Source: an uncultured Bacteroidales bacterium
Lineage (GTDB): Bacteria > Bacteroidota > Bacteroidia > Bacteroidales > Paludibacteraceae
Assembly: GCA_902799185.1 (NCBI GenBank)
Contig: CADBZO010000019.1
Location: 1 to 60,286, forward strand
Length of the DNA stretch: 60,286 nucleotides
Direction: 5' to 3'
Shown piece by piece: positions 6,300-13,858 of the stretch (its first letter is position 1; each line of letters starts with the position of its first letter). Made by a program: the position numbers and the translations under genes. The notes beneath the pieces were generated by a model. That model made no database searches, had not been told where the DNA came from, and saw nothing but the letters and a program-made list of their open reading frames with translations.

Positions 6300-7267
6300 A
6301 CCAATCCACAAAGACCGGTGTCGCTTCTCCCCCTCTGAGCGGGGGGCGGGGGGTGTCCCGTTACCTGCGCCAGTACCGGCGTATGCAGCCGTGGATCACC
6401 ATCAAAGAGCTGGCGATGATTATCCTCAGCACCATCCCTTATGCGGTGACCGTCAACCAGCTGCTGGTGCCCCACGCCATCGTAGGAGGCGGCATTACCG
6501 GTCTGTGCGAGATCATCTATTTCGCCACAGATACCTATGTGCCCATCTGGCTCAGCAGCGCGAGTATCAATGTGCTGCTGCTCGTCATCGCCGCGCTCAC
6601 CGTAGGATGGCGGTACGCGCTGCGGACTATCTGGGGAGTCATGTGGCTCACTATCTGGCTGAAGGTGATACCGATAGCTCCGGTGCCGATCCTGACCGAC
6701 TCGTTCATGGCAGTGGTCGTAGGCGGACTGTTCACCGGCTGTTTCCTCGGTATCTGTTTCCTGAACAACGGCTCCACCGGCGGTACGGATATCATTGCGA
6801 TGATTGTCAACAAGTACCACCATCTGCCGATGGGGCGGGTGCTGATGATCTCCGACCTGCTGATTATCTCTTCTGCCTTCTTCCTGCCTACCATCCAAGC
6901 GGCCGGCACCCAGGGCGCGATAGAGAAGATACTCTTCGGTCTGACCTATACGTTCATGAGCTCGACGGCGGTGGACTGGGTGATGAACAGGATGCGCCAG
7001 TCGGTGCAGTTCATGATCTTCACCCGCAAACCCGACGAGATAGCGGAGGCTATCATCACCCAGGCGCACCGCGGCTGTACGATGCTGGAGGGGGAAGGCG
7101 GCTATACCAAACAGCCGATGAAGGTGGTGACGACGATTGCCCGTTCGTACGAGTCGGCTACCATCTTCCGCCTCGTCAGGGCGATTGACCCCAACGCTTT
7201 TGTCAGCCAGAGCCAGGTACGAGGTGTCTTCGGTCAGGGCTTCGATCCCATGGCGAACGGGAAATAG
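6290..7267 (+). CDS. YitT-family membrane protein, 325 aa
   Basis: An integral inner-membrane protein of the YitT group. An N-terminal five-helix region carries the typical VNQLLVPHAIVGGGITGLCEI and NNGSTGGTDIIAMI segments. A C-terminal soluble DUF2179 domain ends VFGQGFDPM. Transport or regulatory function in this family is not established. The first 25 or so codons come from a tandem repeat and a GC-rich palindrome (6324-6357), so the conserved protein probably begins near residue 25. The next gene is a paralog in the same direction, separated by repeats and MITE copy 3. No Shine-Dalgarno sequence is visible. Confidence 0.88.
   Translation: MMNDQSTKTGVASPPLSGGRGVSRYLRQYRRMQPWITIKELAMIILSTIPYAVTVNQLLVPHAIVGGGITGLCEIIYFATDTYVPIWLSSASINVLLLVIAALTVGWRYALRTIWGVMWLTIWLKVIPIAPVPILTDSFMAVVVGGLFTGCFLGICFLNNGSTGGTDIIAMIVNKYHHLPMGRVLMISDLLIISSAFFLPTIQAAGTQGAIEKILFGLTYTFMSSTAVDWVMNRMRQSVQFMIFTRKPDEIAEAIITQAHRGCTMLEGEGGYTKQPMKVVTTIARSYESATIFRLVRAIDPNAFVSQSQVRGVFGQGFDPMANGK
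6324..6357. repeat. GC-rich palindromic repeat inside the first YitT gene
   Basis: TCTCCCCCTCTGAGCGGGGGG and a trailing G-run resemble the copies at 1250 and 7270. It encodes residues around SPPLSGGRGV near the N terminus of the YitT protein. Confidence 0.65.
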
Positions 7268-7269
7268 AA

Positions 7270-7302
7270 CACCCCCCCAACCCCCTCTCAGAGGGGGAGA
7301 AA
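7270..7302. repeat. GC-rich palindromic repeat after the first YitT gene
   Basis: CCCCCTCT (7281-7288), C, AGAGGGGG (7290-7297) starts a few bases after the stop codon. It is followed by four or five ACAATGT repeats and then MITE copy 3. Confidence 0.8.
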
Positions 7303-7331
7303 ATGTACAATGTACAATGTACAATGTACAA

Positions 7332-7426
7332 TGTACAAAGCGTCCTAGTGGCTTTTGTACAAAATTAGTAGAAAGTACGGATCTTAAAACGTTGTACCAA
7401 ACTCATAGAGCCCTTTGTAAATTGTG
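7332..7426 (+). repeat. MITE-like intergenic element, copy 3
   Basis: Shares almost all bases with copy 2, including GCGTCCTAGTGGCTTTTGT and ATCTTAAAACGTTGTACCAA. It is flanked on the left by ACAATGT tandem repeats. Like copy 2 it is followed by A/T-rich repeats and ATTGATAATCAT at the start codon of the next gene. Confidence 0.85.
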
Positions 7427-7459
7427 AATTGTTAATTATTAATTTATTAATTGATAATC

Positions 7460-8452
7460 ATGCAGCATTTACCGCGATATAGCCAACTGGTTAACCCTCA
7501 CAACGCGCCGGGAGAGTCCCGGATACGGATGGCGTTTGAGTACCTGGTGATTGTCCTGGGTATCTTCCCCATGGCACTGATGGTGAACTGGGTGCTGCTG
7601 CCGCATGCTTTTGTAGGAGGCGGACTGACGGGTATCTGTTCGATTATCTATTACCTCACGGCCGGCATGTTCCCGGAGCTCTTCGCGGAGTACGGAGGTG
7701 CGATACCCGTGTGGCTGACGACGTTCCTGTTCAACACCGTACTGCTGCTCATAGCGGGCTTTACTATCGGGTGGCGGTTCTGCATCCGGACGATGGTGGG
7801 CGTGGCGGCAATCACGTTCTGGTACAAAGTTATACCTATTCTTCCCGAACCGATTATCGAAGACCCGTGGCTGGGCGCTATTGTGGGAGGTTTTGTCTTC
7901 GGCTTGAGTCTCGGGGCTGTCATTGCATGCGAGGGTTCGTCCGGAGGTACGGATATAGTCGCCATGATTGTCAATCACTACCGCGACGTGTCGGTGGGGA
8001 ATATTATGATGCTCTGCGATTTCCTCATCATTCTCTCGGCGTTCTTCCTGCCTGTGCCCGAACGGATGCTGACGGAAGGCGGCAACCCGCTCTATATACA
8101 GATCAAGCGCGTGCTCTGCGGTCTGTGTATGACGGTTTCTTATACCGTGGCGGTGGACTGGCTCATGGCGCGGCTGCACCGCTCCGTACATCTCATGATC
8201 TATTCCTCCAAGTACGACCGGATAGCTACGGCTATCAACACCACGGTCAACCGGGGTGTCACCGTGCTGGACGGCACCGGCTGGTACTCCCAAAAACCGG
8301 TCAAGGTGATCTCCGTCCTCGTGCGTAAGCCCGAGAGCGCTACCGTGCTGAGGCTTGTCCATGAGATAGACCCCAACGCCTTCGTCTCCGTAGCCGATGT
8401 GGGGGGAGTCTTCGGAGCCGGGTTCGACAAGATAAAGGGCAAAACACACTGA
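7460..8452 (+). CDS. YitT-family membrane protein, second copy, 330 aa
   Basis: A paralog of the preceding gene with the same architecture. Helices include VNWVLLPHAFVGGGLTGICSI and ACEGSSGGTDIVAMIV, and the C-terminal DUF2179 domain ends VFGAGFDKI. The start at 7460 (MQHLPRYSQL) follows the ATTGATAATC word also seen before gcvP. The two tandem copies clearly diverged some time ago, as their ends and linkers differ. Both are expected in the cytoplasmic membrane; a transported substrate cannot be read from the sequence. Confidence 0.9.
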   Translation: MQHLPRYSQLVNPHNAPGESRIRMAFEYLVIVLGIFPMALMVNWVLLPHAFVGGGLTGICSIIYYLTAGMFPELFAEYGGAIPVWLTTFLFNTVLLLIAGFTIGWRFCIRTMVGVAAITFWYKVIPILPEPIIEDPWLGAIVGGFVFGLSLGAVIACEGSSGGTDIVAMIVNHYRDVSVGNIMMLCDFLIILSAFFLPVPERMLTEGGNPLYIQIKRVLCGLCMTVSYTVAVDWLMARLHRSVHLMIYSSKYDRIATAINTTVNRGVTVLDGTGWYSQKPVKVISVLVRKPESATVLRLVHEIDPNAFVSVADVGGVFGAGFDKIKGKTH

Positions 8453-8521
8453 TTTTTGCCCCTCGCAGAGCCAATAATGCACCAAAACGGCACAATTTCT
8501 GCAAAAAAATGACGCAAACAC

Positions 8522-8552
8522 TTGCGTATGTCAAAAAAAAGCAGTACCTTTG
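8522..8552 (+). promoter_or_regulatory. Promoter of tRNA-Ser
   Basis: TTG at 8522-8524, 20 nt, TACCTTTG at 8545-8552. It is nearly identical to the tRNA-Pro promoter. A 30-nt leader precedes the tRNA. Confidence 0.85.
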
Positions 8553-8586
8553 CACCCGCTTTCGCCGATAACATGCCGAACGCGAA

Positions 8587-8675
8587 GGAGAGTTGTCTGA
8601 GTGGTCGAAAGAGCCGCACTCGAAATGCGGTATACGCATTACGTCGTATCGGGGGTTCGAATCCCTCACTCTCCG
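8587..8675 (+). tRNA. tRNA-Ser (CGA)
   Basis: A long-variable-arm tRNA of 89 nt. Acceptor arms GGAGAGT (8587-8593) and ACTCTCC (8668-8674) pair, with discriminator G8675. The anticodon stem CCGCA/TGCGG encloses CTCGAAA, giving CGA. The variable arm is an extended hairpin, as expected of class II tRNAs. The T arm is GGGGGTTCGAATCCCTC. CCA is not encoded. Confidence 0.97.
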
Positions 8676-8681
8676 CAGGGT

Positions 8682-8714
8682 AAATGAAAAGGATGTCCAT
8701 ATCCTTCTTCATTT
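8682..8714 (+). terminator. Hairpin after tRNA-Ser
   Basis: AAATGAAAAGGAT (8682-8694) pairs with ATCCTTCTTCATTT (8701-8714) with a single bulged C. The U-tract is poor, so it may also act in RNA 3'-end processing. Confidence 0.6.
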
Positions 8715-8779
8715 ATCTGGATAGTGGGGGCCTTCTGCACCCCCGATCGGGAGTTCTCCGCCGCTACGCTCTGTCGATT

Positions 8780-8855
8780 ATTACTCATCTGCGTTATGCT
8801 ACATTCCATTGCCGCTTGTGGCGCCAATGGGTAGCATATACGCATCTTTCGTAAT
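8780..8855. repeat. Long imperfect inverted repeat
   Basis: The left arm 8780-8811 and right arm 8824-8855 pair over about 30 bp with a few mismatches (ATTAC, ATGCGTATATGCTAC-like and CCAATGG blocks). The loop is about 12 nt. It lies between tRNA-Ser and the 3' end of the convergent CPBP gene, where it could end transcription from either side. No T-run follows it. The rest of 8715-8866 contains only a small GGGGG/CCCCC hairpin. Confidence 0.65.
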
Positions 8856-8866
8856 TTTCGAATCCA

Positions 8867-9556
8867 TCAGCCTTTGTCTTTTTTTCGCACTACAATCTTA
8901 TTCCATGGTACATACCAGATAACAAACCAACCGGCAATAACGACGATATAAAGAACTATCACCATCGGAGTAAAAGTTATGCCACTCTGGTTAGAGAAAT
9001 TAAATAACGTGTGGAAACAAGCACAAGCAACAAGACTTTTCGTATCACGGGCTATGCAACCGATTCCCCACGTACCCAACAAAAGGACAGCTAAGAATAT
9101 CAGGCTACCCATATTGAAACCTATTGAGATATGCCAGAAAAACCACATGAGTCCAATGATGAGCACGCGCCAGATTGTATTCAATTCTTTCAGCTCCCCT
9201 TGCAGATAGCCTCGCCAACCAACCTCTTCGAGAAATGAATAAAAGACAAAACCAAGCAAGGTAAAACTCAGTTCACGATTGAGAAAAAAGCACAGACAGA
9301 ACGGCAACAATATAGTCAATATGGATTTCCAAACAGATGTGCCCGTTATTGAGCAATAGAATTTTCGCTTAAAGACGAGTACTGCGACGATTGCTCCCAA
9401 ACAAGGACCAATGCCACGTGCCCAATTCCATAGCCATGTTACGTACGTATGGGTATCGAGGTCTTGGTATTTCAATGCCAGCGCACGTACAATTACTGCA
9501 ATTACATAGAACAAAGCGATTGCCATCCATCTATTTCTGGACTCTTTTGTTCCCAT
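8867..9556 (-). CDS. CPBP-family intramembrane metalloprotease, 229 aa
   Basis: A membrane-embedded glutamic protease-like protein of the CPBP (CAAX protease/bacteriocin-processing) family. The three signature blocks are present: E110-E111-x3-R115 in EEVGWRGYLQ, H142 in FFWHISIGF, and H182-x3-N186 in FHTLFN. About seven or eight hydrophobic segments span the length. Members cleave prenylated or other membrane peptides and are often linked to bacteriocin self-immunity; no bacteriocin gene is seen here. Its base composition is visibly more A/T-rich than the flanking genes, which suggests acquisition. It is preceded by a minus-strand promoter at 9712-9742. Confidence 0.9.
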   Translation of the reverse strand: MGTKESRNRWMAIALFYVIAVIVRALALKYQDLDTHTYVTWLWNWARGIGPCLGAIVAVLVFKRKFYCSITGTSVWKSILTILLPFCLCFFLNRELSFTLLGFVFYSFLEEVGWRGYLQGELKELNTIWRVLIIGLMWFFWHISIGFNMGSLIFLAVLLLGTWGIGCIARDTKSLVACACFHTLFNFSNQSGITFTPMVIVLYIVVIAGWFVIWYVPWNKIVVRKKDKG

Positions 9557-9596
9557 CGGTATATTTCATAAAAAATGTATTTTTTTTGTCAAAATA

Positions 9597-9628
9597 TTTG
9601 CACAATTCAAAAAAATGTTATACCTTTG
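9597..9628 (+). promoter_or_regulatory. Promoter of the small RNA at 9634
   Basis: TTTG at 9597-9600, 20 nt, TACCTTTG at 9621-9628. It faces the minus-strand promoter at 9712-9742 across about 80 bp. Confidence 0.75.
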
Positions 9629-9633
9629 CACCC

Positions 9634-9729
9634 GGAATTCCCGGTAGTCCCTGACGCAAGTCAAACTATCGGGTGTCGTTTTTATAGTACCCTTGCGTTC
9701 AAATTCGGTCGCAAAGGTACTACTTTTTT
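9634..9729 (+). ncRNA. Predicted small RNA or attenuator with terminator
   Basis: A promoter, a hairpin and a terminator follow each other in 130 bp with no reading frame of note. Hairpin 1 pairs CCCGGTAGT (9640-9648) with ACTATCGGG (9665-9673). The terminator pairs TAGTACC-C-TTGCG (9685-9697) with CGCAA-A-GGTACTA (9710-9722) and is followed by C and six Ts. The hairpin-1 loop holds ACGCAAG (9654-9660), which is complementary to CTTGCGT (9692-9698) in the 5' arm of the terminator. The two pairings exclude each other, as in attenuators and riboswitches. The DUF349 gene lies 230 bp downstream but has its own promoter, so a free RNA of about 95 nt is equally possible. It matches no class I recognise. 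Confidence 0.65.
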
Positions 9730-9742
9730 CTGACATATGCAA
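9712..9742 (-). promoter_or_regulatory. Promoter of the CPBP gene
   Basis: On the minus strand TTG (9742-9740), 20 nt, TACCTTTG (9719-9712). The start site would be near 9706, giving a 150-nt leader that is antisense to the whole small RNA unit. The rest of 9557-9959 is A/T-rich with nothing else visible. Confidence 0.75.
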
Positions 9743-9902
9743 GAATTTTATCATTTTTATAGGCCTTCATTTCATCATTAGAAAGTTTTGGAAAATAGTA
9801 GGAAAAACGATATATCTTTTTGGGAAAAGCGGTCAAAATATTAGCATATCAACCATAAATCCAAGAAATATTGGTTTTTGTCGTAAAAAGAATGATATAT
9901 TC

Positions 9903-9933
9903 TTGCGTATGTCAATTTTTTTTTGTAATTTTG
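9903..9933 (+). promoter_or_regulatory. Promoter of the DUF349-ftsE-sufE operon
   Basis: TTG at 9903-9905, 20 nt, TAATTTTG at 9926-9933; the start codon is 27 bp downstream. Confidence 0.8.
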
Positions 9934-9959
9934 CACGCAAAATTGTTTTATAACTATCT

Positions 9960-11426
9960 ATGACAACTAATCGAGAGCAGCTCATAGAGGAGCTCAAAGG
10001 CCTGCTGGAGCAGGATGTAACGGCCGTCAAAGACCAAGTGGAACACATAAAGACGCAGTTCTATAAAGAACCGGGTGAGCTGACCGAAGAAGAGGCGGAA
10101 GCCTACAAAGCACAGGAAGAAGAGTTCAAGGCTGTGCTGGCTACATACAAAGCCAAGCGCGCGGAGGCAGCTCAGAAGACTGCTCAGGAGCAGGAAGCAA
10201 ACCTCAAACGCAAGGAGGCTATCTTAGAGGAGATGAGGACCCTCGCCGAGGGAGAGACCGACGGCGTGATGGCGAACCTTCAGCGCATGCGCGAGCTTCA
10301 AGCCGAGTGGAAAGAGATAGGCGCAGTGCCGGCAGAGAAAGTACAGGAGACACGCAAGGCTTACCAGAAATATCAGGAGCAGTTCTACGACCTCGTGAAG
10401 ATCAATATCGAGTTGCGCGACCTTGATTTCAAGAAGAATCTGGAACTCAAGACACTGCTGTGCGAGGCTGCGGAGCGGTTGCAGAACAATGAGAATATTG
10501 TAGAGGCGAGCCGTGCGCTCCAGCAACTCCATGACGAGTGGGCGGAGATAGGCCCGGTAGCGCGTGAGTTGCGCGAAGAACTCTGGGAGAGGTTCAAAGC
10601 CGCTTCGACCATCATCAACAAGAAGCATCAGGCATATTTCGACGAGTTGCATGCCAAAGAACAGGAGAACCTGGACCGCAAGCGTGCCATCATTGAGCAG
10701 TTGCAGGCACTCAATACGGAGATACTTGCCGAGGATGCAAAGACTGACGCCAAAGGGTGGGAAACAGCGACCGAGAAAGTGCAGGCGCTTCAGAATGAGT
10801 GGCGCACTATCGGTTTCGCTCCCAAGAAATACAACCAGTCCATCTACGACGAGTACCGCGCCGAGTGCGACCGTTTCTTCCAAGCCAAGACCGCTTATTT
10901 CAAAGGTATCCGCGATACCTTCACCGAAAACCTGAAACAGAAACGCTCCCTCGTCGAACGCGCCAAAGCCATTGCTGAAGGCGTGAAGATAGAGCAACCG
11001 GAAGGCGAGAGTGTGAAGATCGAGTGGGGCAAGGCGGCGGACGAGTTGCGTGAGTTGCAAGCCGAGTGGAAGACCATCGGTCCGGTAGCCCGCAAATATT
11101 CCGACGACCTCTGGCACCAGTTCTCCGAAGCGTGCGACAGTTTCTTCAACGCCAAGCGCGAAGCCGCCAAGGGCGAGCGCGAGAAAGCGAGAGGCGAGCG
11201 TGCGGCACGCGCTGCCAAGGCGGCTGCCCATCAGGGCGCAGAAGGGCTCCGCAGAATGCGTGACAGACTGCAACAGGAGATCAAGACGGCGGAGAACAAT
11301 ATCCTCTTCTTCACCGCCAAGTCCAAGGGCGCCAACAAACTCGTGGACGACATGCAGAAGAAGATCAACGAACTCAAGAAGCAGCTGGAGGACGTAAAGA
11401 CTCAGATTGACAATGAAGAAGAGTAA
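9960..11426 (+). CDS. DUF349-domain coiled-coil protein, 488 aa
   Basis: A long, highly charged, helical cytosolic protein. It is built from repeated DUF349 units, each with a Leu-rich helix and a W-x-x-I-G-x-V/A-P turn: AEWKEIGAVPAEK, DEWAEIGPVAREL, NEWRTIGFAPKKY and AEWKTIGPVARKY. The C terminus (about 410-488) is a coiled coil that ends in acidic residues. The molecular role of DUF349 proteins is not firmly known. The gene begins right after a consensus promoter. Its TAA overlaps the ATG of ftsE by one base (TAATG), so the two are translationally coupled; this ties it to cell division or envelope functions only by context. Confidence 0.9.
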   Translation: MTTNREQLIEELKGLLEQDVTAVKDQVEHIKTQFYKEPGELTEEEAEAYKAQEEEFKAVLATYKAKRAEAAQKTAQEQEANLKRKEAILEEMRTLAEGETDGVMANLQRMRELQAEWKEIGAVPAEKVQETRKAYQKYQEQFYDLVKINIELRDLDFKKNLELKTLLCEAAERLQNNENIVEASRALQQLHDEWAEIGPVARELREELWERFKAASTIINKKHQAYFDELHAKEQENLDRKRAIIEQLQALNTEILAEDAKTDAKGWETATEKVQALQNEWRTIGFAPKKYNQSIYDEYRAECDRFFQAKTAYFKGIRDTFTENLKQKRSLVERAKAIAEGVKIEQPEGESVKIEWGKAADELRELQAEWKTIGPVARKYSDDLWHQFSEACDSFFNAKREAAKGEREKARGERAARAAKAAAHQGAEGLRRMRDRLQQEIKTAENNILFFTAKSKGANKLVDDMQKKINELKKQLEDVKTQIDNEEE

Positions 11427-12094
11427 TGGCTGTCCTGATCGAATATAAGAACGTAGAGATCCACCAGGCCGACCAGATTGTGCTGCATGACGTGAACCTG
11501 CACGTGGAGAACGGCGAGATGATCTATATGCTGGGCAAGGTAGGCAGCGGCAAGTCGTCACTGATGAAGACGCTTTACGGCGCCCTGCCTATCGCCGGCG
11601 GGGAGGCGCAGGTGCTGGAGTACGACATGACGAAGATACGCCGCCGCAAACTGCCGTACCTCCGTCGCAGGTTGGGTATTATCTTCCAGGACTACAAACT
11701 GCTGACAGACAGGACGGTAGAGGAGAACCTGCTGTTTGTACTGAGCGCTACGGGGTGGAAGGACAAGAAGCTCATGAAGAACCACGTGCTGGAGATTCTG
11801 CAGCAGGTGGGGATGGAGAAGAAAGCCTATAAGAAGCCCTACGAACTCTCGGGAGGCGAACAGCAACGCGTGGTGATCGCCCGTGCCCTGCTGAACTCCC
11901 CTGAGATGATTCTCGCTGACGAGCCGACAGGTAACTTGGATGCTGAGACGGGACAGGAAATCATGGACTTGCTCTATAGTATCAGCCAGGCAGGCATCAC
12001 GGTGCTGATGAGCACTCACAACCGTTTCTGGCCGGAGCAGTATCCCGGTAAGAAATGGCTCTTTACGGAAGGACAGATAAAGGAGGTAGATTAA
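11426..12094 (+). CDS. ftsE: Cell-division ABC transporter ATP-binding protein FtsE, 222 aa
   Basis: An ABC ATPase with Walker A GKVGSGKS (37-44), a Q-loop in IIFQDYKLL, signature LSGGEQQR, Walker B MILADEPT and the switch His in STHNRF. Length and the short C terminus fit FtsE, which with the membrane partner FtsX controls septal peptidoglycan hydrolases. ftsX is not adjacent, which I recall as normal for Bacteroidota. A LolD-like ATPase is the main alternative. The start overlaps the DUF349 stop by one base. An AAAGGAGG inside its 3' end serves sufE. Confidence 0.88.
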   Translation: MAVLIEYKNVEIHQADQIVLHDVNLHVENGEMIYMLGKVGSGKSSLMKTLYGALPIAGGEAQVLEYDMTKIRRRKLPYLRRRLGIIFQDYKLLTDRTVEENLLFVLSATGWKDKKLMKNHVLEILQQVGMEKKAYKKPYELSGGEQQRVVIARALLNSPEMILADEPTGNLDAETGQEIMDLLYSISQAGITVLMSTHNRFWPEQYPGKKWLFTEGQIKEVD

Positions 12095-12096
12095 CG

Positions 12097-12513
12097 ATGA
12101 CGATTAACGAGAAGCAAGACGAGATCATCGAGGAGTTTGAATTTCTCGAGGACTGGATAGAACGGTACCAGCTGATTATTGACTACGGCAAGCAGCTGAA
12201 GCCCATGCCGGAGAGCGACAAGACACCGCAGAACCTGATTGACGGATGTCAGTCGTCGGTGTGGTTCACCGCCCGGTATGAGGACGGCAAGATCTATTAC
12301 ACCGGCGAGTCGGACGCCATATTGGTGAAAGGCATGGTGGCATTGCTGATTCAGGTGCTGGACGGTCAGACGCCGGAAGATATAGCTAAGGCGGATCTCT
12401 ATTTCATCGACCGGATAGGTCTGCGCGAGCATCTGAGTCCTACGCGCAGCAACGGTCTGGCAGCGATGGTGAAGCAGATGAAGCTATACGCGCTGGCGTA
12501 TCAGGCGAAATAA
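12097..12513 (+). CDS. sufE: SufE-family Fe-S cluster assembly protein, 138 aa
   Basis: SufE accepts persulfide sulfur from the cysteine desulfurase SufS. The active-site cysteine is C51 in LIDGCQSSVWF, in the family's typical position. The rest shows the SufE pattern (LVKGMVALLIQVLDGQ and LSPTRSNGLAAM). The ATG at 12097 is chosen because AAAGGAGG at 12080-12087 lies nine bases upstream. It ends the operon, and its last ten codons overlap the convergent aroK gene. Confidence 0.95.
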   Translation: MTINEKQDEIIEEFEFLEDWIERYQLIIDYGKQLKPMPESDKTPQNLIDGCQSSVWFTARYEDGKIYYTGESDAILVKGMVALLIQVLDGQTPEDIAKADLYFIDRIGLREHLSPTRSNGLAAMVKQMKLYALAYQAK

Positions 12514-13029
12514 GTCTTCGGCAATCCGTTCGTCGGATTGCTCGTCACATATTTTCACATCGTAGATATGATGCGCGCGGCTGTAGAACGGTTCGCGCGC
12601 TTTCAGTTGCGGAGCGATGAACTGCAGCAGTTCCTCCTCGGTGCGGCCTTGCAGTATCGGCCGCTCGCTGAGGTCTGTGAGGCTGAGGCGTTTGGCCAGG
12701 TGCTCGGGTTTCCAGCGGAGGTAGATACTGGTGCCTAACTCCAGGAGGCAGTCCATGTTATCCTCCCAACAGGGATAGCCGCCGCCCGTAGCGTAGATAA
12801 TATTGTCGAACGGTACTTGGTCGGCGAGGTCTTCTACCACGTATTTCTCCTTATGCCTGAAATCCTCCAGTCCGTAGGTGCGGATATAATCGGCGGTGGA
12901 GAGGCCGTGTATCTCCTTGAACGCTTCATCCAGATCGACAAAATGCCAGCCCAGTTTCTGAGCCAGCAGCCTTCCCGCGGTAGTCTTCCCCGCACCCATA
13001 TAACCGATTAAGTAAACAGGGTATTCCAT
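12484..13029 (-). CDS. aroK: Shikimate kinase, 181 aa
   Basis: It phosphorylates shikimate in aromatic amino acid synthesis. Walker A is GYMGAGKT (9-16). DLDEAF supplies the shikimate-binding aspartate, ATGGGYPCW the GGG loop, and RPILQGRTEEE the lid arginines. Length is normal. The start lies one base after the stop of the small exported protein, so it is the last gene of the minus-strand por operon. The 3' end overlaps sufE by 30 bp tail to tail. Confidence 0.95.
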   Translation of the reverse strand: MEYPVYLIGYMGAGKTTAGRLLAQKLGWHFVDLDEAFKEIHGLSTADYIRTYGLEDFRHKEKYVVEDLADQVPFDNIIYATGGGYPCWEDNMDCLLELGTSIYLRWKPEHLAKRLSLTDLSERPILQGRTEEELLQFIAPQLKAREPFYSRAHHIYDVKICDEQSDERIAEDLFRLIRQRV

Positions 13030-13030
13030 T

Positions 13031-13357
13031 TTAGTATTCCCAGGTGTCGTTATCCTTCCAGACGATACGTCCGTTCTCTATCGTAGCGAGCGGGAAGATC
13101 GTCGGGGTAGGTGATTGCGGGGTGGCGATCAGTTGCCACTCCTTATTATATATACGCGCGCACGATGAACATTGCGGTGCGCAGACGGTCATAACCATGA
13201 GGATGGAGTCTCCTTCATAAACCTCTATGGTGGCGCTGTCGGTGAGCGCCACGCGGGTATAAGGACCGTTCTCCTCCACCACCTCCGGATGACCTTTGAC
13301 ATGAAAGAGGTCCGGAATAAGCGAGATAGCTATGGATAAGATAAGTAGCAGTCGCAT
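13031..13357 (-). CDS. Small exported protein, 108 aa, possibly DUF3256-related
   Basis: It begins MRLLLILSIAISLIPDLFHV, a plausible signal peptide. The C-terminal half, with TVCAPQCSSCARIYNKEW and later GRIVWKDNDTWEY, reminds me of the end of DUF3256-type periplasmic proteins of Bacteroidales. At 108 residues it is about half the usual size, so it may be a shortened member. Four cysteines cluster in CAPQCSSC. It lies six bases from ispF and one base from aroK, inside the operon. Confidence 0.65.
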   Translation of the reverse strand: MRLLLILSIAISLIPDLFHVKGHPEVVEENGPYTRVALTDSATIEVYEGDSILMVMTVCAPQCSSCARIYNKEWQLIATPQSPTPTIFPLATIENGRIVWKDNDTWEY

Positions 13358-13363
13358 AGCAGG

Positions 13364-13858
13364 TTATTCTTCTCTTTCGTTCTTATAAATAAGCGCCACG
13401 GCGTAGGCGGCAATGCCTTCCTCCCGTCCTACGAAACCGAGGTGTTCGGTGGTCGTAGCTTTGAGGCTCACTTGGTCCGGCTCTACACCCATTACCTCCG
13501 CCAGACAGGCTTGCATAGCTTCTATATGCGGGTTGAGTTTCGGGGTCTGGGCGCAGATAGTAATGTCGCAGTTGCCCAGTTCGTAACCTTTCTCCCGCAG
13601 CATTAGCATCACACGGCGAAGCAGAATCTTAGAGTCTATCCCTTCATACTCGTTTCCTTTCGTATCCGGGAAATGGTAGCCTATATCCCTCATGGCGGCG
13701 GCACCGAGGAGTGCGTCGCAGAGGGCGTGGATGACTACGTCAGCGTCCGAGTGGCCGAGCAAGCCGCGGTTGCAGGGTACCTCAATTCCCCCTAACCACA
13801 ATTTGCGGTCAGGGGCGAATTGATGTACGTCATATCCAAAACCTATACGCGGGATCAT
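13364..13858 (-). CDS. ispF: 2-C-methyl-D-erythritol 2,4-cyclodiphosphate synthase, 164 aa
   Basis: An enzyme of the non-mevalonate isoprenoid pathway that forms the cyclic diphosphate and releases CMP. The metal ligands are visible as D10 and H12 (GYDVHQF) and H44 (VVIHALCDALLGA). LGHSDADV and KATTTEHLGFVGREEG are family hallmarks. Length is normal. Its ATG overlaps the porV stop by four bases (ATGA), so it is co-translated with the secretion gene; the functional link is not obvious. Confidence 0.97.
   Translation of the reverse strand: MIPRIGFGYDVHQFAPDRKLWLGGIEVPCNRGLLGHSDADVVIHALCDALLGAAAMRDIGYHFPDTKGNEYEGIDSKILLRRVMLMLREKGYELGNCDITICAQTPKLNPHIEAMQACLAEVMGVEPDQVSLKATTTEHLGFVGREEGIAAYAVALIYKNEREE

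Noticed and set aside
8780-8855. Possible integron attC site
   Set aside because: The long imperfect hairpin is suggestive, but I see no GTTRRRY/RYYYAAC core sites and no cassette array or integrase.
12055-12096. Upstream extension of sufE into ftsE
   Set aside because: The frame is open from 12055, but the ATG at 12097 has a clear AAAGGAGG and gives the normal SufE N terminus.
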